Shown here: positions 35,246-45,838 of the stretch, piece by piece
Layout: each line of letters begins with the position of its first letter
Position numbering within the stretch: position 1 is the stretch's first letter
Assembly (NCBI RefSeq): GCF_019931215.1
Contig: NZ_JAIOUB010000001.1
Location: forward strand, 62,001 to 126,000
Direction of reading: 5' to 3'
Origin: Alcanivorax limicola
GTDB lineage: Bacteria > Pseudomonadota > Gammaproteobacteria > Pseudomonadales > Alcanivoracaceae
Length of the DNA stretch: 64,000 nucleotides
Translations under genes and position numbers: made by a program
Notes under the pieces: model-generated
Databases searched by the model: none
The model's input: the letters and a program-made list of their open reading frames with translations, nothing else
What the model was told of the DNA's origin: nothing

Positions 35246-36423
35246 CCCAGAATATTGATCCCTCACTGCGTGGCAGTGTTGCCATCGCCGGGGCGGCAAC
35301 CTTCGGGTGCGGCAAGGTGCCCGGTTATACCGATATGGAATTGCTGGCCGGTGCCGCCAAGCGCGCCGTGGCCGACGCCGGGCTGACCATGCAGGACATT
35401 GATGGTCTGTGCACGGCCAGTGTGACCGCCACCATGTGGCCGATGGCCGTGGTGGAACACCTGGGCATCCGTCCGGGCTTTATTGACGGCACCATGCTAG
35501 GCGGTTCCAGTTTTATCGCGCACCTGATGCCGGCCATGCTGGCGCTGCAGAGCGGCCAGTGCAATGCGGTGCTGGTGTGTTATGGCAGCGCGCAGCGCTC
35601 GTCCACTTTCAACCGCCGCGAAATTGTTGCCAGCCGCCGGATGCTCGATCCGCAACCCTATGAGCATCCCTACGATCCGATACTGCCGCCCTCGGCCTAT
35701 GCCTTGTCGGCGGCGCGGCACATGCATGAGTACGGCACGACGCGTGAGCAACTGGCCGAGGTGGCGGTGGCGGCGCGGCAATGGGCGCAACGTCATCCTG
35801 GCGCCTACGATCGCGCCCCGCTGTCCCTGCAGGATGTGCTGGATGCCCGCATGGTGTCGGACCCGCTGACCGTGCGGGATTGCTGTCTGGTCACCGACGG
35901 CGGCGGCGCCTATGTGCTGGTCCGCGCCGAACGCGCGAAGGATCTGCCGCGTCCGCCGGTCTATGTGCTGGGCAATGGCACCGCTTGCTGGAACCGTCAG
36001 ATTTCCTCAATGGAGGACCTGACCGTGACGGCTACGGTGGATTCCGGCCGTGCCGCCTTCGCCATGGCCGGGCTGACGCCGCAGGACATCCAGGTGGCAC
36101 AGCTGTATGACGCCTTCACCATCAATACGTTGCTGTTTCTGGAAGACCTCGGTTTCTGCAAGAAAGGCGAGGGCGGTGCCTTCGTGGAAAACGGCGGCAT
36201 CGCGCCCGGTGGCCACTTGCCGGTGAATACCAACGGTGGCGGCCTGTCCTGGGGGCACCCGGGCATGTACGGCATTTTTGCGCTGATTGAAGCGGTGCAG
36301 CAGTTGCGTGGCGAATGCGGCGATCGTCAGATCGCGGGCGTGCAGACAGCGCTGGCCCACGGCAATGGCGGCACCCTGTCGAGCCAGTCCACGGCGATTC
36401 TTGGCACCGCCGAGACGTTATAA
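35242..36423 (+). CDS. Cysteine-less SCP2-thiolase-fold protein (Ltp2-like aldolase candidate)
   Basis: This 393-residue protein has the thiolase fold but not its chemistry. Against the thiolase at 25391, the nucleophilic Cys is Met85 (TMLGGSS), the C-terminal Cys is Leu379 (NGGTLSS), and the His of HDCFT is Tyr289 (LYDAFTIN). His339 in GHPGMYG remains. Loss of both cysteines with a new active-site Tyr is the pattern of Ltp2-type retro-aldolases, which cleave 3-hydroxyacyl-CoAs with a fully substituted beta-carbon into a ketone and an acyl-CoA. The coupled DUF35 gene supports this. A scaffold role without catalysis is the alternative. The ATG overlaps the DUF35 stop. Confidence 0.82.
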   Translation: MTQNIDPSLRGSVAIAGAATFGCGKVPGYTDMELLAGAAKRAVADAGLTMQDIDGLCTASVTATMWPMAVVEHLGIRPGFIDGTMLGGSSFIAHLMPAMLALQSGQCNAVLVCYGSAQRSSTFNRREIVASRRMLDPQPYEHPYDPILPPSAYALSAARHMHEYGTTREQLAEVAVAARQWAQRHPGAYDRAPLSLQDVLDARMVSDPLTVRDCCLVTDGGGAYVLVRAERAKDLPRPPVYVLGNGTACWNRQISSMEDLTVTATVDSGRAAFAMAGLTPQDIQVAQLYDAFTINTLLFLEDLGFCKKGEGGAFVENGGIAPGGHLPVNTNGGGLSWGHPGMYGIFALIEAVQQLRGECGDRQIAGVQTALAHGNGGTLSSQSTAILGTAETL

Positions 36424-36451
36424 CTTATTCAGCAGAATGCGAGAGTGTCCC

Positions 36452-37606
<1,155 letters not shown>

Positions 37607-37629
37607 TACGACACCATGCATGGCAGCCT

Positions 37630-37663
37630 GGCCGGCGTTGCGTAGAGCTCGCCGGCCTTTTTT
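37630..37663 (+). terminator. Intrinsic terminator closing the 25391-37606 operon
   Basis: A perfect 8-bp GC stem (GGCCGGCG at 37630-37637, CGCCGGCC at 37650-37657) is followed by six T residues. Confidence 0.9.
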
Positions 37664-37700
37664 GTTGGTGCAGGGCAGAAGATAGAGAGGAGTGGCGGGA

Positions 37701-39095
37701 ATGCGGGTGCTGTTACTACCAGTGGTAATGCTTTCCACCATCAGCTATCAGCTGACGGGCTGGATGCCACTGGCGATTCCCGGATTTGTGGCGCTGGTGC
37801 TGTATCTGCTGAGCGAGTGGCCGCGGCTGGGAAACATTCCGCGTACCGTCCTGGTCGCTGCCGTCTTTGTGCTGTGCATCTTCTTCTTGCGGATGCCCGC
37901 GCCACAACAGGCATTGCTTGAAGGCTTTGGCCGCGCCGCCTGGTTCGCTACGTTTCTTGCGGCGCTGTCCTACCTGCGTGAGGCTGCTGAAACCTCGCCA
38001 TTGGTGCGACAGTGCGGCCGCGTCATCATCAATCAACCGCCAACCAAGCGTTACGCTACCCTGAGCGCGGGCTCGCTCATGATTGGCGTACTGCTGAACA
38101 TGGCGGTGCTGAATCTTCTCGGAGTCATGGCGCGACGCGCCAACAGCCTGGTGCTGGCGGGAGGCGATAGCGAAGTCCGTGCCGCACGGACCCGGCGCAT
38201 GTCGACGGCGATCACCCGAGGCTTCTCTACATCGCCGCTGGGGTCACCGCTGACCATGACCATGGCGGTGATTCTTTCGGTTTTCCCGGCATTGCAGTGG
38301 TGGCGATTCTGGCCTTTGGGATTGGGTGCCACGGTGCTGCTGATGCTGCTGGGCATTTTTCTGGATCGGCGTGATGCACCCCGTCATCTGGTGGGTCGTA
38401 TACCGGCGCTCACCGCCGGGCCGGAGAGCGGGCATCCGGTGTTGCGTTTTTTGTTGCTGGTGGGCGCGGTGTTCATCGCAGCGGTGCTGGTGGAGCAATG
38501 GCTGCAGGTCACACTGGCACTGGCCATTCTTCTGGTTGCCCCTGTTGCGGCATTGATCTGGCTGACAATGCAGTTTCGCCGTTTCGGTCCTGGCCGTGGC
38601 TTCCTGTTTTCGCTGACGCGTCTTCGACGACGCGCGCCTGCTCAGTTCAGTGGTTTGCGTGCAGAAACGGCGGTGTTATGCGCCGGTGCATTAATGGGGA
38701 CCCTGGTGGCTGCCATGCTGCCGGTGCATGCCTTTGCCGATGCCATGGCACACGTGGGGTTGCATGGGCTGCCGGTCGCATTGCTGGTGCTGGTGCTCAT
38801 GACAGCGCTGCCGCAGCTGGGCCTGAACCCGATACTGGTCGCCACAATACTGCTGGCCTCTATGGCGCAGCCAGCAGTGTTCGGCATTTCTGCAGAGCTG
38901 CTGGCATTGAGTATTGCCAGCGGATGGGCACTGGCCGTGAGTTGCTCGCCCGTGGCCACCACCGTGCTGATCAGTAGCCAGTTGATTGGTGTCAGCCCAC
39001 AAACATTGGGTTGGCGCTGGAATGGCGTCTATGTCGCCGTCGGGGTGTTGGTATGTGCGTTATGGCTGTCGTTGGCGAATTATTTTTTCCTCTAG
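37701..39095 (+). CDS. Polytopic membrane protein, probable transporter of unknown family
   Basis: This 464-residue protein is almost entirely hydrophobic, with about 11-12 predicted membrane helices separated by short basic loops (RRANSLVLAGGDSEVRAARTRR and LTRLRRRAPAQ). The two halves may be repeats, each containing a Gly/Pro-rich segment (STSPLGSPLTMTM and LPQLGLNPILVATILL) like the re-entrant hairpins of ion-coupled carboxylate carriers. I cannot name its family. It is followed by a Bug/TctC binding protein, an acid-CoA ligase and a DcaP-like porin, so uptake of the same organic acid is likely. The ATG at 37701 has GGAG eight bases upstream. Confidence 0.72.
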   Translation: MRVLLLPVVMLSTISYQLTGWMPLAIPGFVALVLYLLSEWPRLGNIPRTVLVAAVFVLCIFFLRMPAPQQALLEGFGRAAWFATFLAALSYLREAAETSPLVRQCGRVIINQPPTKRYATLSAGSLMIGVLLNMAVLNLLGVMARRANSLVLAGGDSEVRAARTRRMSTAITRGFSTSPLGSPLTMTMAVILSVFPALQWWRFWPLGLGATVLLMLLGIFLDRRDAPRHLVGRIPALTAGPESGHPVLRFLLLVGAVFIAAVLVEQWLQVTLALAILLVAPVAALIWLTMQFRRFGPGRGFLFSLTRLRRRAPAQFSGLRAETAVLCAGALMGTLVAAMLPVHAFADAMAHVGLHGLPVALLVLVLMTALPQLGLNPILVATILLASMAQPAVFGISAELLALSIASGWALAVSCSPVATTVLISSQLIGVSPQTLGWRWNGVYVAVGVLVCALWLSLANYFFL

Positions 39096-39353
39096 TTCGC
39101 TTTGTGTGACGTCATATCTTCTGGTGTTACCTCGGGTAACAGCTTCCGCAAAGGGGCATGTAGCGGCGCTTTGCCGTGCTCTTTCTGATGCAGATTATTT
39201 TCCGGTTTATGCCGGGCATGACGAAAACCTCAAAAAATTTCCGGTTCGGCCTGTTTGGCCAATGGGAACTGATCGAAACCGCCATTGTGACTGACCGGTC
39301 CCGGTTTCACTATGAGGCACATATCAAGAAAAACCTGCTTGAAGGAGCATTTC

Positions 39354-40340
39354 ATGATGCGGATAACACAAGCACCATTACAGATTCTGGCCAGCCTGGC
39401 CTTGGCAATTTCCGTGCTGGTTTCCCCCGTTCTGGCAAGCACTGCCTACCCGGAAAAACCGATACGCGTCGTGGTGCCTTTCCCGCCCGGTGGCGCGACG
39501 GATTCACTGGCCCGCGTGCTGGGTGATTTCATGAGCCGCGATCTCGGGCAGCCGATCATTGTGGACAATCGTTCTGGTGCGGGTGCAATGATCGGCGCCG
39601 AAGCCGTCGTCAATGCAAGCGCCGATGGATACACCTTGCTGCTGACCATCTCTTCGCTGATTCAGGCGCCTCATCTTCTCAGCAAGCCACCGTTTGACCC
39701 GGTTGAAGATCTGGTGCCTGTAGCACAGCTTGTTACGACGCCGCTTGTGGTCACGGTACTTTCCAGGTCGGGCATTACTACGCCGGAAGAGCTGGTGGCA
39801 CGCGTCAAGGCCGAGCCGCGCAGCCATGTTTATGGCAGTTACGGTGCCGGCTCCTCCGGGCATCTTTATATGCATGCCTTTACGGAGCAAACGGATCTGG
39901 ATTGGGTGCATGTGCCTTATCGCGGCGAAGCGCCTTCCGTTACCGATCTGCTCGGCGGACAGATCACCGCCGTGATCATGTCCGGTGTGGGGGCGGTGCC
40001 GCACGTGCGCAGTGGCAGGATGAACGCGCTGGCTGTCACAGGCCCGGACCGCATGCCCGCGATGCCGGACGTACCGACATTCGAAGAGTTGGGCTATGAG
40101 CGCATGTCGACGCGCGGCTGGTTCGGATTCTTCGGCCCGAAGGGACTGGACCCGGAAATCGCATCGCGTGTGTCCGACAGCGCCATGAAAGCATTGCAAG
40201 ACCCTGCCGTTATCGAACGTATCGAGAATCTTTCGCTGATCATTGATCCGCTTCCTGGTGCGGAGTTTGCGCCGGTTGTCAAACGTGACAACGCCATGTG
40301 GCGCGACATCATCCAGGAAGTCGGTGTGCAACTCGACTGA
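39354..40340 (+). CDS. TctC/Bug-family periplasmic binding protein 2
   Basis: This 328-residue protein starts with a signal peptide ending near PVLA and continues with the Bug pattern YPEKPIRVVVPFPPGGATDS, PIIVDNRSGAGAM, WVHVPYRGEAPSVTDLLGG and a conserved C-terminal helix pair. It should bind a carboxylate in the periplasm. It resembles the binding protein at 31233 in layout but differs along its length, so the two probably have different ligands. GGAG lies before the ATG at 39354. It is followed by a CoA ligase, as the first one follows a CoA ligase. Confidence 0.88.
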   Translation: MMRITQAPLQILASLALAISVLVSPVLASTAYPEKPIRVVVPFPPGGATDSLARVLGDFMSRDLGQPIIVDNRSGAGAMIGAEAVVNASADGYTLLLTISSLIQAPHLLSKPPFDPVEDLVPVAQLVTTPLVVTVLSRSGITTPEELVARVKAEPRSHVYGSYGAGSSGHLYMHAFTEQTDLDWVHVPYRGEAPSVTDLLGGQITAVIMSGVGAVPHVRSGRMNALAVTGPDRMPAMPDVPTFEELGYERMSTRGWFGFFGPKGLDPEIASRVSDSAMKALQDPAVIERIENLSLIIDPLPGAEFAPVVKRDNAMWRDIIQEVGVQLD

Positions 40341-40403
40341 CCGGACGAGCTGACAGCATTTATCTGATCTAGTGCCGAATGCGTTGCAGAGGAAGAATAC
40401 ACC

Positions 40404-41960
40404 ATGTATCTGACGCAGGGGCTGCACCGCGCAGTGCAGCAATTTCCGGATCGTATTGCGACAGTGCAAGATGATCGTCGCACGAGCTATCGCGAGCTGG
40501 CCGATCTTTGCGCCAGGCTTGCCGGCGGCCTGCAGCGTGTTGGCATAGCAGCGGGGGAGCGCGTCGGCATTCTGGCGCTCAACAGTGATTTTCACAGCGG
40601 CTACTTTCTCGGCTGCTGGTGGGCAGGCGCGGTATGCGTGCCCGTCAACACACGCTGGAGTCTGGCCGAGATAGTCTATGCGCTGGATGAAAGTGATACC
40701 ACGCTGCTGTTTATCGATGACGAATTTTCATCCATGGCAACGTGGCTGTTGCGTGAGTCGACGTCCCTCAACACGGTGGTGCATGTGGGGCAGGGCGCTA
40801 CGCCGTCAGGCGCTGTTTCATTGGCGCAATGGCTGGATGGCGCCATGCCAGTGGATGATTGCCGGCGCGGCGGCGATGCGTTGGCCTGCATTCTCTATAC
40901 CGGCGGCACCACCGGGTTCCCCAAGGGCGTCATGCTGTCGCATCGGAATCTGTGGAGTTCAGCCATTGCCCGCATGGCGGAAGGCATGCCTTTGCCGCAC
41001 CATGTCAGCCTTTATGTGGCGCCGCTGTTTCATACTGCGAGCCTGGGCAAACTGATCACGCAGGTTATTGTCGCGGGTACCAGCGTTGCTGTCCCGGCCT
41101 TTCGGGTCGAGGAGGTGATGGCGCTGATCAGCCGCGAGCGCATCAACGACATCGTGCTGGTGCCGAGCATGATCCAGATGATGCTTGATCATCCGCAATT
41201 CCCTGATTACGACCTGAGCTGTCTGGCGCGCATCACCTATGGTGCGTCACCGATCTCGCTCGCCTTGCTTGAACGTGCCATGCAGGCCTTTCCGGAGGCA
41301 CAGTTTTCTCATGCTTATGGCATGACCGAAACAGCACCGGTGATCAGCATCAATCCCTGGTTCAACCATCTTCCCGAGGCATGGGATTCCGGCATCGTGC
41401 GCTCTGCCGGGCGTGCGGGACTGTGTGTGGAAGTGCGCATCGTGGATGAAAACGGGCACGAAGTGCCGCGTGGCGTTTCAGGTGAAGTGACGGTGCGCGG
41501 GCCAAACGTGATGCTCGGCTACTGGAATAATCCCCAGGCCACCGCCGATGCGTTGCGCGACGGCTGGATGCACACCGGCGACGGTGGCTACATGGACGAA
41601 CAGGGCTATCTGTACATCGTTGATCGCATCAAGGACATGATCATCAGCGGTGGCGAGAACGTCTATTCAGCGGAAGTCGAGAACGTACTGGCGCGGCATG
41701 ACGCCGTGGCGTCCTGCGCCGTCATCGGTATTCCCAGCGAAAGATGGGGCGAAGCCGTCCACGCTGTGGTGGTGCTGCGACCCGGTGCGGCCGTCACCGA
41801 GCAGGCGCTGTGCGATTTCTGCCGGGCCGCATTGGCCGGCTACAAGGTGCCGAAATCCGTCGCGTTTGTTTCCGAGCTACCGCTGTCCGGCCCAGGCAAG
41901 GTGCTCAAGCATGTGCTGCGCGAGCCCTACTGGTCCGATCGCACCCGGCAGGTGTCTTGA
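40404..41960 (+). CDS. AMP-forming acid-CoA ligase 2
   Basis: This 518-residue ANL enzyme carries YTGGTTGFPKG at 165-175, HAYGMTETAPV, HTGDGGYMDEQGYLYI, DRIKDMIISGGENVYSAEVE and a C-terminal catalytic lysine in LSGPGKVLKHVL. The spacing matches fatty-acid or aryl-acid CoA ligases such as feruloyl-CoA synthetase-like members. It converts an imported acid to its CoA ester in the cytoplasm. The PaaI-like thioesterase starts one base after its stop, which suggests CoA recycling or proofreading of mis-activated acids. It is the third ligase in the region. Confidence 0.87.
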   Translation: MYLTQGLHRAVQQFPDRIATVQDDRRTSYRELADLCARLAGGLQRVGIAAGERVGILALNSDFHSGYFLGCWWAGAVCVPVNTRWSLAEIVYALDESDTTLLFIDDEFSSMATWLLRESTSLNTVVHVGQGATPSGAVSLAQWLDGAMPVDDCRRGGDALACILYTGGTTGFPKGVMLSHRNLWSSAIARMAEGMPLPHHVSLYVAPLFHTASLGKLITQVIVAGTSVAVPAFRVEEVMALISRERINDIVLVPSMIQMMLDHPQFPDYDLSCLARITYGASPISLALLERAMQAFPEAQFSHAYGMTETAPVISINPWFNHLPEAWDSGIVRSAGRAGLCVEVRIVDENGHEVPRGVSGEVTVRGPNVMLGYWNNPQATADALRDGWMHTGDGGYMDEQGYLYIVDRIKDMIISGGENVYSAEVENVLARHDAVASCAVIGIPSERWGEAVHAVVVLRPGAAVTEQALCDFCRAALAGYKVPKSVAFVSELPLSGPGKVLKHVLREPYWSDRTRQVS

Positions 41961-41961
41961 G

Positions 41962-42387
41962 ATGCCCTGGACAACGGAAGACGAAATCGCCTGGACCTTG
42001 ACCAATCCATTTCGCCAGTTCCTGGGCGTGGAAGTGGCATTTGTGGACGGGCCGGTTGCCGAGATAACCCTGCCCGTGCATGAGCGCTTGTTACAGGCGT
42101 ACGGCATGGTGCACGGCGGCATCTACTGCGTACTGATAGACACCGTGCTGGGTACGGCGGTGCGTGGTGCCAGTGGCGCCGACTCCCGGCCGCTGACCGT
42201 GGACCTGAATGTCAGCTTCCTGCGTCCGGCGGGGCGGGGCCGCCTGCGCGCCCGGGCCAGCATCATCAAGCACGGTCGTCAGGTCACGGTCGGCAATGCG
42301 GATGTGTTTGATGACCAGGACCGGAAAGTGGCGACAGGTCGCGGATCCTTTCTGCTCGGTAAGCCATCGCCGGATGAGTCCGGCTGA
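41962..42387 (+). CDS. PaaI-like hotdog thioesterase
   Basis: This 141-residue single hotdog protein has the PaaI/4HBT signature: LLQAYGMVHGGIYCVLIDTVLGTAV, with the HGG loop and a downstream Asp, then LTVDLNVSFLRPAGRGRLRARA. It should hydrolyse an aromatic or other acyl-CoA. The ATG at 41962 begins one base after the TGA of the ligase gene, so it is translated from the same message. In phenylacetate degradation PaaI rescues dead-end CoA esters; a similar safeguard is likely here. Confidence 0.85.
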   Translation: MPWTTEDEIAWTLTNPFRQFLGVEVAFVDGPVAEITLPVHERLLQAYGMVHGGIYCVLIDTVLGTAVRGASGADSRPLTVDLNVSFLRPAGRGRLRARASIIKHGRQVTVGNADVFDDQDRKVATGRGSFLLGKPSPDESG

Positions 42388-42620
42388 GATTGTGAGCCGA
42401 CGCCGAGATGCCATATGCGGAGTCAGCTCTGAGGTTTCGTCTGCCCGACAACGCAGATGAATCAGTGGGCGTCCCTGTGCCGTGCGCTACAGCAACGGGA
42501 CGCTCTGGACACACCGCGCTCCTCCTTCTCGGGAGAGTGCCGGCTGCGCTGCAGCCGGGTGAGGGCGCCGGTTCAGACTCGTGGGTCACGACCCTCGAAA
42601 ACAAAAAATGAGGATCGCTC

Positions 42621-43889
42621 ATGTTCAATCCAATCAGGAAAAACGCAGGCGCCGTGGCGCTGGTCAGTTCACTGGCGCTTCTGACAACCCCGGCGCTGGC
42701 CCAGGAGACAGGGGCCCGGGAGGCAAGTGAGCTGCAACGCCAGATTGATGTGTTGCAGAGAGAGATTGAGACGCTGCGCAGGGACCTGGCACCACGAACC
42801 GCCGAGGAAGAGGCGGGCCTGGTACGCCGTTCGCCCGACGGCGGCATTCAGGTCGGTAATACGACGCTGCGGTTCAGCGGCTACGTCAAGGCGGACCTGT
42901 CCCTGTCCAACAATGGCTTCAGCAATGGCCGCAATTACGAAATCGTGACGCCGAGTGCGCTCAAGACGCTGGATGACAATCAGGGGAACCGGGTCAACCT
43001 GGGCGCGCGGCAAAGCCGTTTCGGCTTCGGCACAAGTACTCCGGTAGCCGGTGATACGCTGACGACCTTCGTGTCCTGGGACTTCTACGGCGAGGACACT
43101 GCCGCAAACGAGTTTGTGTCCCATGGCTATGCTCCTCGTCTGCGGGAAGCCTACGGCCTGTACCGCAATCTGCTGATCGGCCAGACCTGGTCGACATTCA
43201 CTGATCTCAACGGGATCGGTGAACTGATTGCGTTTGGCCAGCAAGCCAATGTGAACTTTGTGCGCCAGACCATGGTGCGTTACACCATGCCCTTCGATGG
43301 CGGTATGTTCCAGGTCGCCATTGAGAATCCCGAGGACACGGGGGCTGACCATCAGGACACCCCTGACATGATCGCGCGGCTCACCTTCCGTGGCGGTTGG
43401 GGGCATGTGTCCGCGGCGGGTATCGCGCGCCGCCTGGTGCTGGATGATGGTGTTGATCGTGATACCGAGTGGGCGGATGCCTACAGCCTGACGGCACGCT
43501 TCCCGACTATCGGACGTGACGATATCCGTTTGCAGGTCAATTACGGCAACCTGGGTCGTTACATGGGCTTGCGCGCCTATCCGGATGCGGTAGTGGACAG
43601 CGGCGAGATCGCCGGGGTTGATGCCTGGGGCGCGTCGGTCTTCTACCGTCATTACTGGACCGAGCAGCTGCGCAGCACGGCCGCTTACTCGGTGTCGCGA
43701 ATTCGCGATGCAGACACCTACAGTGGCACCACGACGACCCATTACGACTCGGCCTTCCTCAATCTGATGTGGTCGCCGTCCACGGCCATGACCTACGGCA
43801 TCGAGTACCAGTATTTCGATCTGGAGGTGGCGGATGGCGACACCTTTGATCTGACACGGATTGCCTTGTCCGCTCAGTTCAACTTCTGA
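42621..43889 (+). CDS. DcaP-like outer-membrane porin
   Basis: This 422-residue protein has a signal peptide (cleavage after ALA), an N-terminal heptad helix (LQRQIDVLQREIETLRRDL, about 38-57) and a C-terminal beta-barrel that ends in Phe (IALSAQFNF), the usual outer-membrane sorting signal. FSGYVKADL at the start of the barrel, RQSRFGFGT and LIGQTWSTFTDLN are typical of DcaP, a trimeric channel first linked to dicarboxylic acid use in Acinetobacter. Position after two binding-protein/ligase groups supports a role as the outer-membrane entry for the acid. A 233-bp leader separates it from the thioesterase, so it may have its own promoter. Confidence 0.88.
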   Translation: MFNPIRKNAGAVALVSSLALLTTPALAQETGAREASELQRQIDVLQREIETLRRDLAPRTAEEEAGLVRRSPDGGIQVGNTTLRFSGYVKADLSLSNNGFSNGRNYEIVTPSALKTLDDNQGNRVNLGARQSRFGFGTSTPVAGDTLTTFVSWDFYGEDTAANEFVSHGYAPRLREAYGLYRNLLIGQTWSTFTDLNGIGELIAFGQQANVNFVRQTMVRYTMPFDGGMFQVAIENPEDTGADHQDTPDMIARLTFRGGWGHVSAAGIARRLVLDDGVDRDTEWADAYSLTARFPTIGRDDIRLQVNYGNLGRYMGLRAYPDAVVDSGEIAGVDAWGASVFYRHYWTEQLRSTAAYSVSRIRDADTYSGTTTTHYDSAFLNLMWSPSTAMTYGIEYQYFDLEVADGDTFDLTRIALSAQFNF

Positions 43890-43945
43890 CGCTGTTCAGC
43901 ACTGACGGAAGATTGCGCTGATTCGACTGTGTCTCCCGTCTTCAG

Positions 43946-43970
43946 GCCCCGCGTTTGCGGGGCTTTTTTT
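43946..43970 (+). terminator. Intrinsic terminator after the porin gene
   Basis: A 7-bp stem GCCCCGC/GCGGGGC (43946-43952 and 43957-43963) with a GTTT loop is followed by seven T residues. The other 250 bases before purE show no gene. Confidence 0.92.
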
Positions 43971-44217
43971 GTTCACCGCAAAATGGCGCCCAGAGGCCCG
44001 GAATGCTAGCATTGCGCTCCCGCCCTGATGTATAGCCTGTGGCGCCCCCTTGCTGGAATGCTTGAATGGCGGCGCCCGGCGTGGTATTTCCGCATCGGGC
44101 AGGCGGGAACAGGCGTGAATCAACTGCCGGTCGGCCGTTCAGGAAACGGGCCCCGGCGTTACCTGGCCAGCGATCAGGGCAGCAGCCCGACGCAGGTCTG
44201 TCAGGTGGAGAGAGGCG

Positions 44218-44730
44218 ATGCAGCACCCCGTGGCGGTAGTAATGGGCTCCCGTTCCGACTGGGCAACAATGAGCGAGGCCTGCAAGGTGCTCGACCAGTT
44301 TGGCGTGCAGTGGAACGCTGAAGTGGTGTCTGCCCACCGCACCCCCGAGCGCCTGTTCGAATTCAGCCGTGAGGCCCACACCCAGGGCGTCAAGGTCATC
44401 ATCGCTGGTGCGGGTGGCGCCGCCCATCTGCCCGGCATGATCGCCTCGATGACGCCGTTGCCTGTCCTGGGCGTGCCGGTGCAGAGCAAGGCGCTGTCTG
44501 GCCTGGACAGCCTCCTGTCCATCGTGCAGATGCCCCGTGGCGTGTCCGTGGGCACTCTCGCCATTGGTGGTGCCGGTGCTTATAACGCCGGGCTGCTAGC
44601 GGTACAGATTCTGGCCACGCAGGAACCGGCGCTGATGCAGAAGCTGGTGGACTGGAAAGCCGAGCGTGCCGACGAGGTGCGTCAGTCGGCCATCATCGAT
44701 CGTTCCGAACTGGACCAGACCGGGAAATAA
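44218..44730 (+). CDS. purE: N5-carboxyaminoimidazole ribonucleotide mutase
   Basis: PurE class I converts N5-CAIR to CAIR in de novo purine synthesis, in the cytoplasm. The 170-residue length, VVMGSRSDW phosphate loop, [10 protein letters not shown] and [15 protein letters not shown] are diagnostic. The catalytic His is in AHR, and the other conserved His is in AAHLPG. It begins at the ATG at 44218 behind a purine-rich leader (GGAGAGAGG). purK follows after six bases, giving the standard two-gene unit. Confidence 0.96.
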   Translation: MQHPVAVVMGSRSDWATMSEACKVLDQFGVQWNAEVVSAHRTPERLFEFSREAHTQGVKVIIAGAGGAAHLPGMIASMTPLPVLGVPVQSKALSGLDSLLSIVQMPRGVSVGTLAIGGAGAYNAGLLAVQILATQEPALMQKLVDWKAERADEVRQSAIIDRSELDQTGK

Positions 44731-44736
44731 GCACAG

Positions 44737-45816
44737 ATGCGGCATGTACTGGTGATCGGTGAAGGGCAACTGGGCATGATGCTGGCAGAAGCTGGCGTGC
44801 GCCTTGGCGTGGTAGTGGACCGGTTGCACCCGGAAGAGGGCGACATCATTGCTGGCGGCTCTGACCTGCGCCAGACCCTGGACGCCGACACCGTGCTGGC
44901 ACGTTACGACGTGATTACCTCCGAACGTGAGCATTTCCCGCAGACGCCATTGGTGCAAGCGCTCATCAGCCACGAGAAATTCCCCAACGCCGACACCTAT
45001 GCACTGCTGCCGGACCGTGCCCAGCAGAAGACCATGCTCGATGAGCTGGCCATCGCCACCGCGCCCTGGGGCCTGTGGCATGGCGACGCGCCCACCGCCA
45101 TGGCGGATTTCGGTCAGCGCGCCCGGCTCAAATCCCGCCGCGGCGGCTACGACGGCAAGGGCCAGTGGGCCCTGAGCAAAGGCGGCGACCTGCCACCGGC
45201 CGACAGCGCCATCATCGAAACGCACATTGATTTCAGCCGCGAACTGTCACTGGTGGGTGCCCGCAACGCCAATGGTGAGAAGGTGTTCCTGCCGCTGGTG
45301 GAAAACCGGCACCGCGACGGCATCCTGCGCCTGACCCGGGCCCCGATGACCGAGACCGGCGCCCGCGTTGCGGACCTGCAGGCCGAAGCCGAAGACTGGC
45401 TGGGCCGCATCATGGACCACCTGGGCTATGTCGGCGTCATGGCCATGGAGCTGTTCGACACCGACAGGGGCCTGCTGGTGAACGAACTGGCGCCGCGCGT
45501 CCACAACTCCGGCCACTGGAGCCAGGACGCCGCCAGTGCCTGCCAGTTCGAGCTGCACCTGCGTGCCCTCTGCAATCTGCCCCTGGCCGCTCCGCAACTG
45601 CACGGCTGCGCCGCCATGATCAACATTATCGGCGAAGCCTGGGACCCGGAGTGGCTGCACATCCCCGATCTGCACCTGCACTGGTATGCCAAATCCCCGG
45701 TGCGCCCCGGCCGCAAGATGGGCCACTTCAACCTGTTCACCCGCGACGCCGCCTCCCTGGAGGCCCGCCTGCACGAACTCACCGCACAACTGCCCTGGCT
45801 GGCGCAGGACCTCTGA
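44737..45816 (+). CDS. purK: N5-carboxyaminoimidazole ribonucleotide synthase
   Basis: PurK uses ATP and bicarbonate to carboxylate AIR, supplying PurE. The 359-residue ATP-grasp protein opens with VIGEGQLGMMLAEAG, and has LKSRRGGYDGKGQW for nucleotide binding, EthHIDFSRELS-like carboxylate-binding strand, and LVNELAPRVHNSGHWSQDA as the metal-binding and active-site segment. It is shorter at the N-terminus of domain 1 than some homologues but complete. Its stop is 22 bases from the convergent stop of the protease-barrel gene. Confidence 0.96.
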   Translation: MRHVLVIGEGQLGMMLAEAGVRLGVVVDRLHPEEGDIIAGGSDLRQTLDADTVLARYDVITSEREHFPQTPLVQALISHEKFPNADTYALLPDRAQQKTMLDELAIATAPWGLWHGDAPTAMADFGQRARLKSRRGGYDGKGQWALSKGGDLPPADSAIIETHIDFSRELSLVGARNANGEKVFLPLVENRHRDGILRLTRAPMTETGARVADLQAEAEDWLGRIMDHLGYVGVMAMELFDTDRGLLVNELAPRVHNSGHWSQDAASACQFELHLRALCNLPLAAPQLHGCAAMINIIGEAWDPEWLHIPDLHLHWYAKSPVRPGRKMGHFNLFTRDAASLEARLHELTAQLPWLAQDL

Positions 45817-45838
45817 GCTCCTTGTTTCGGGATCGTCT

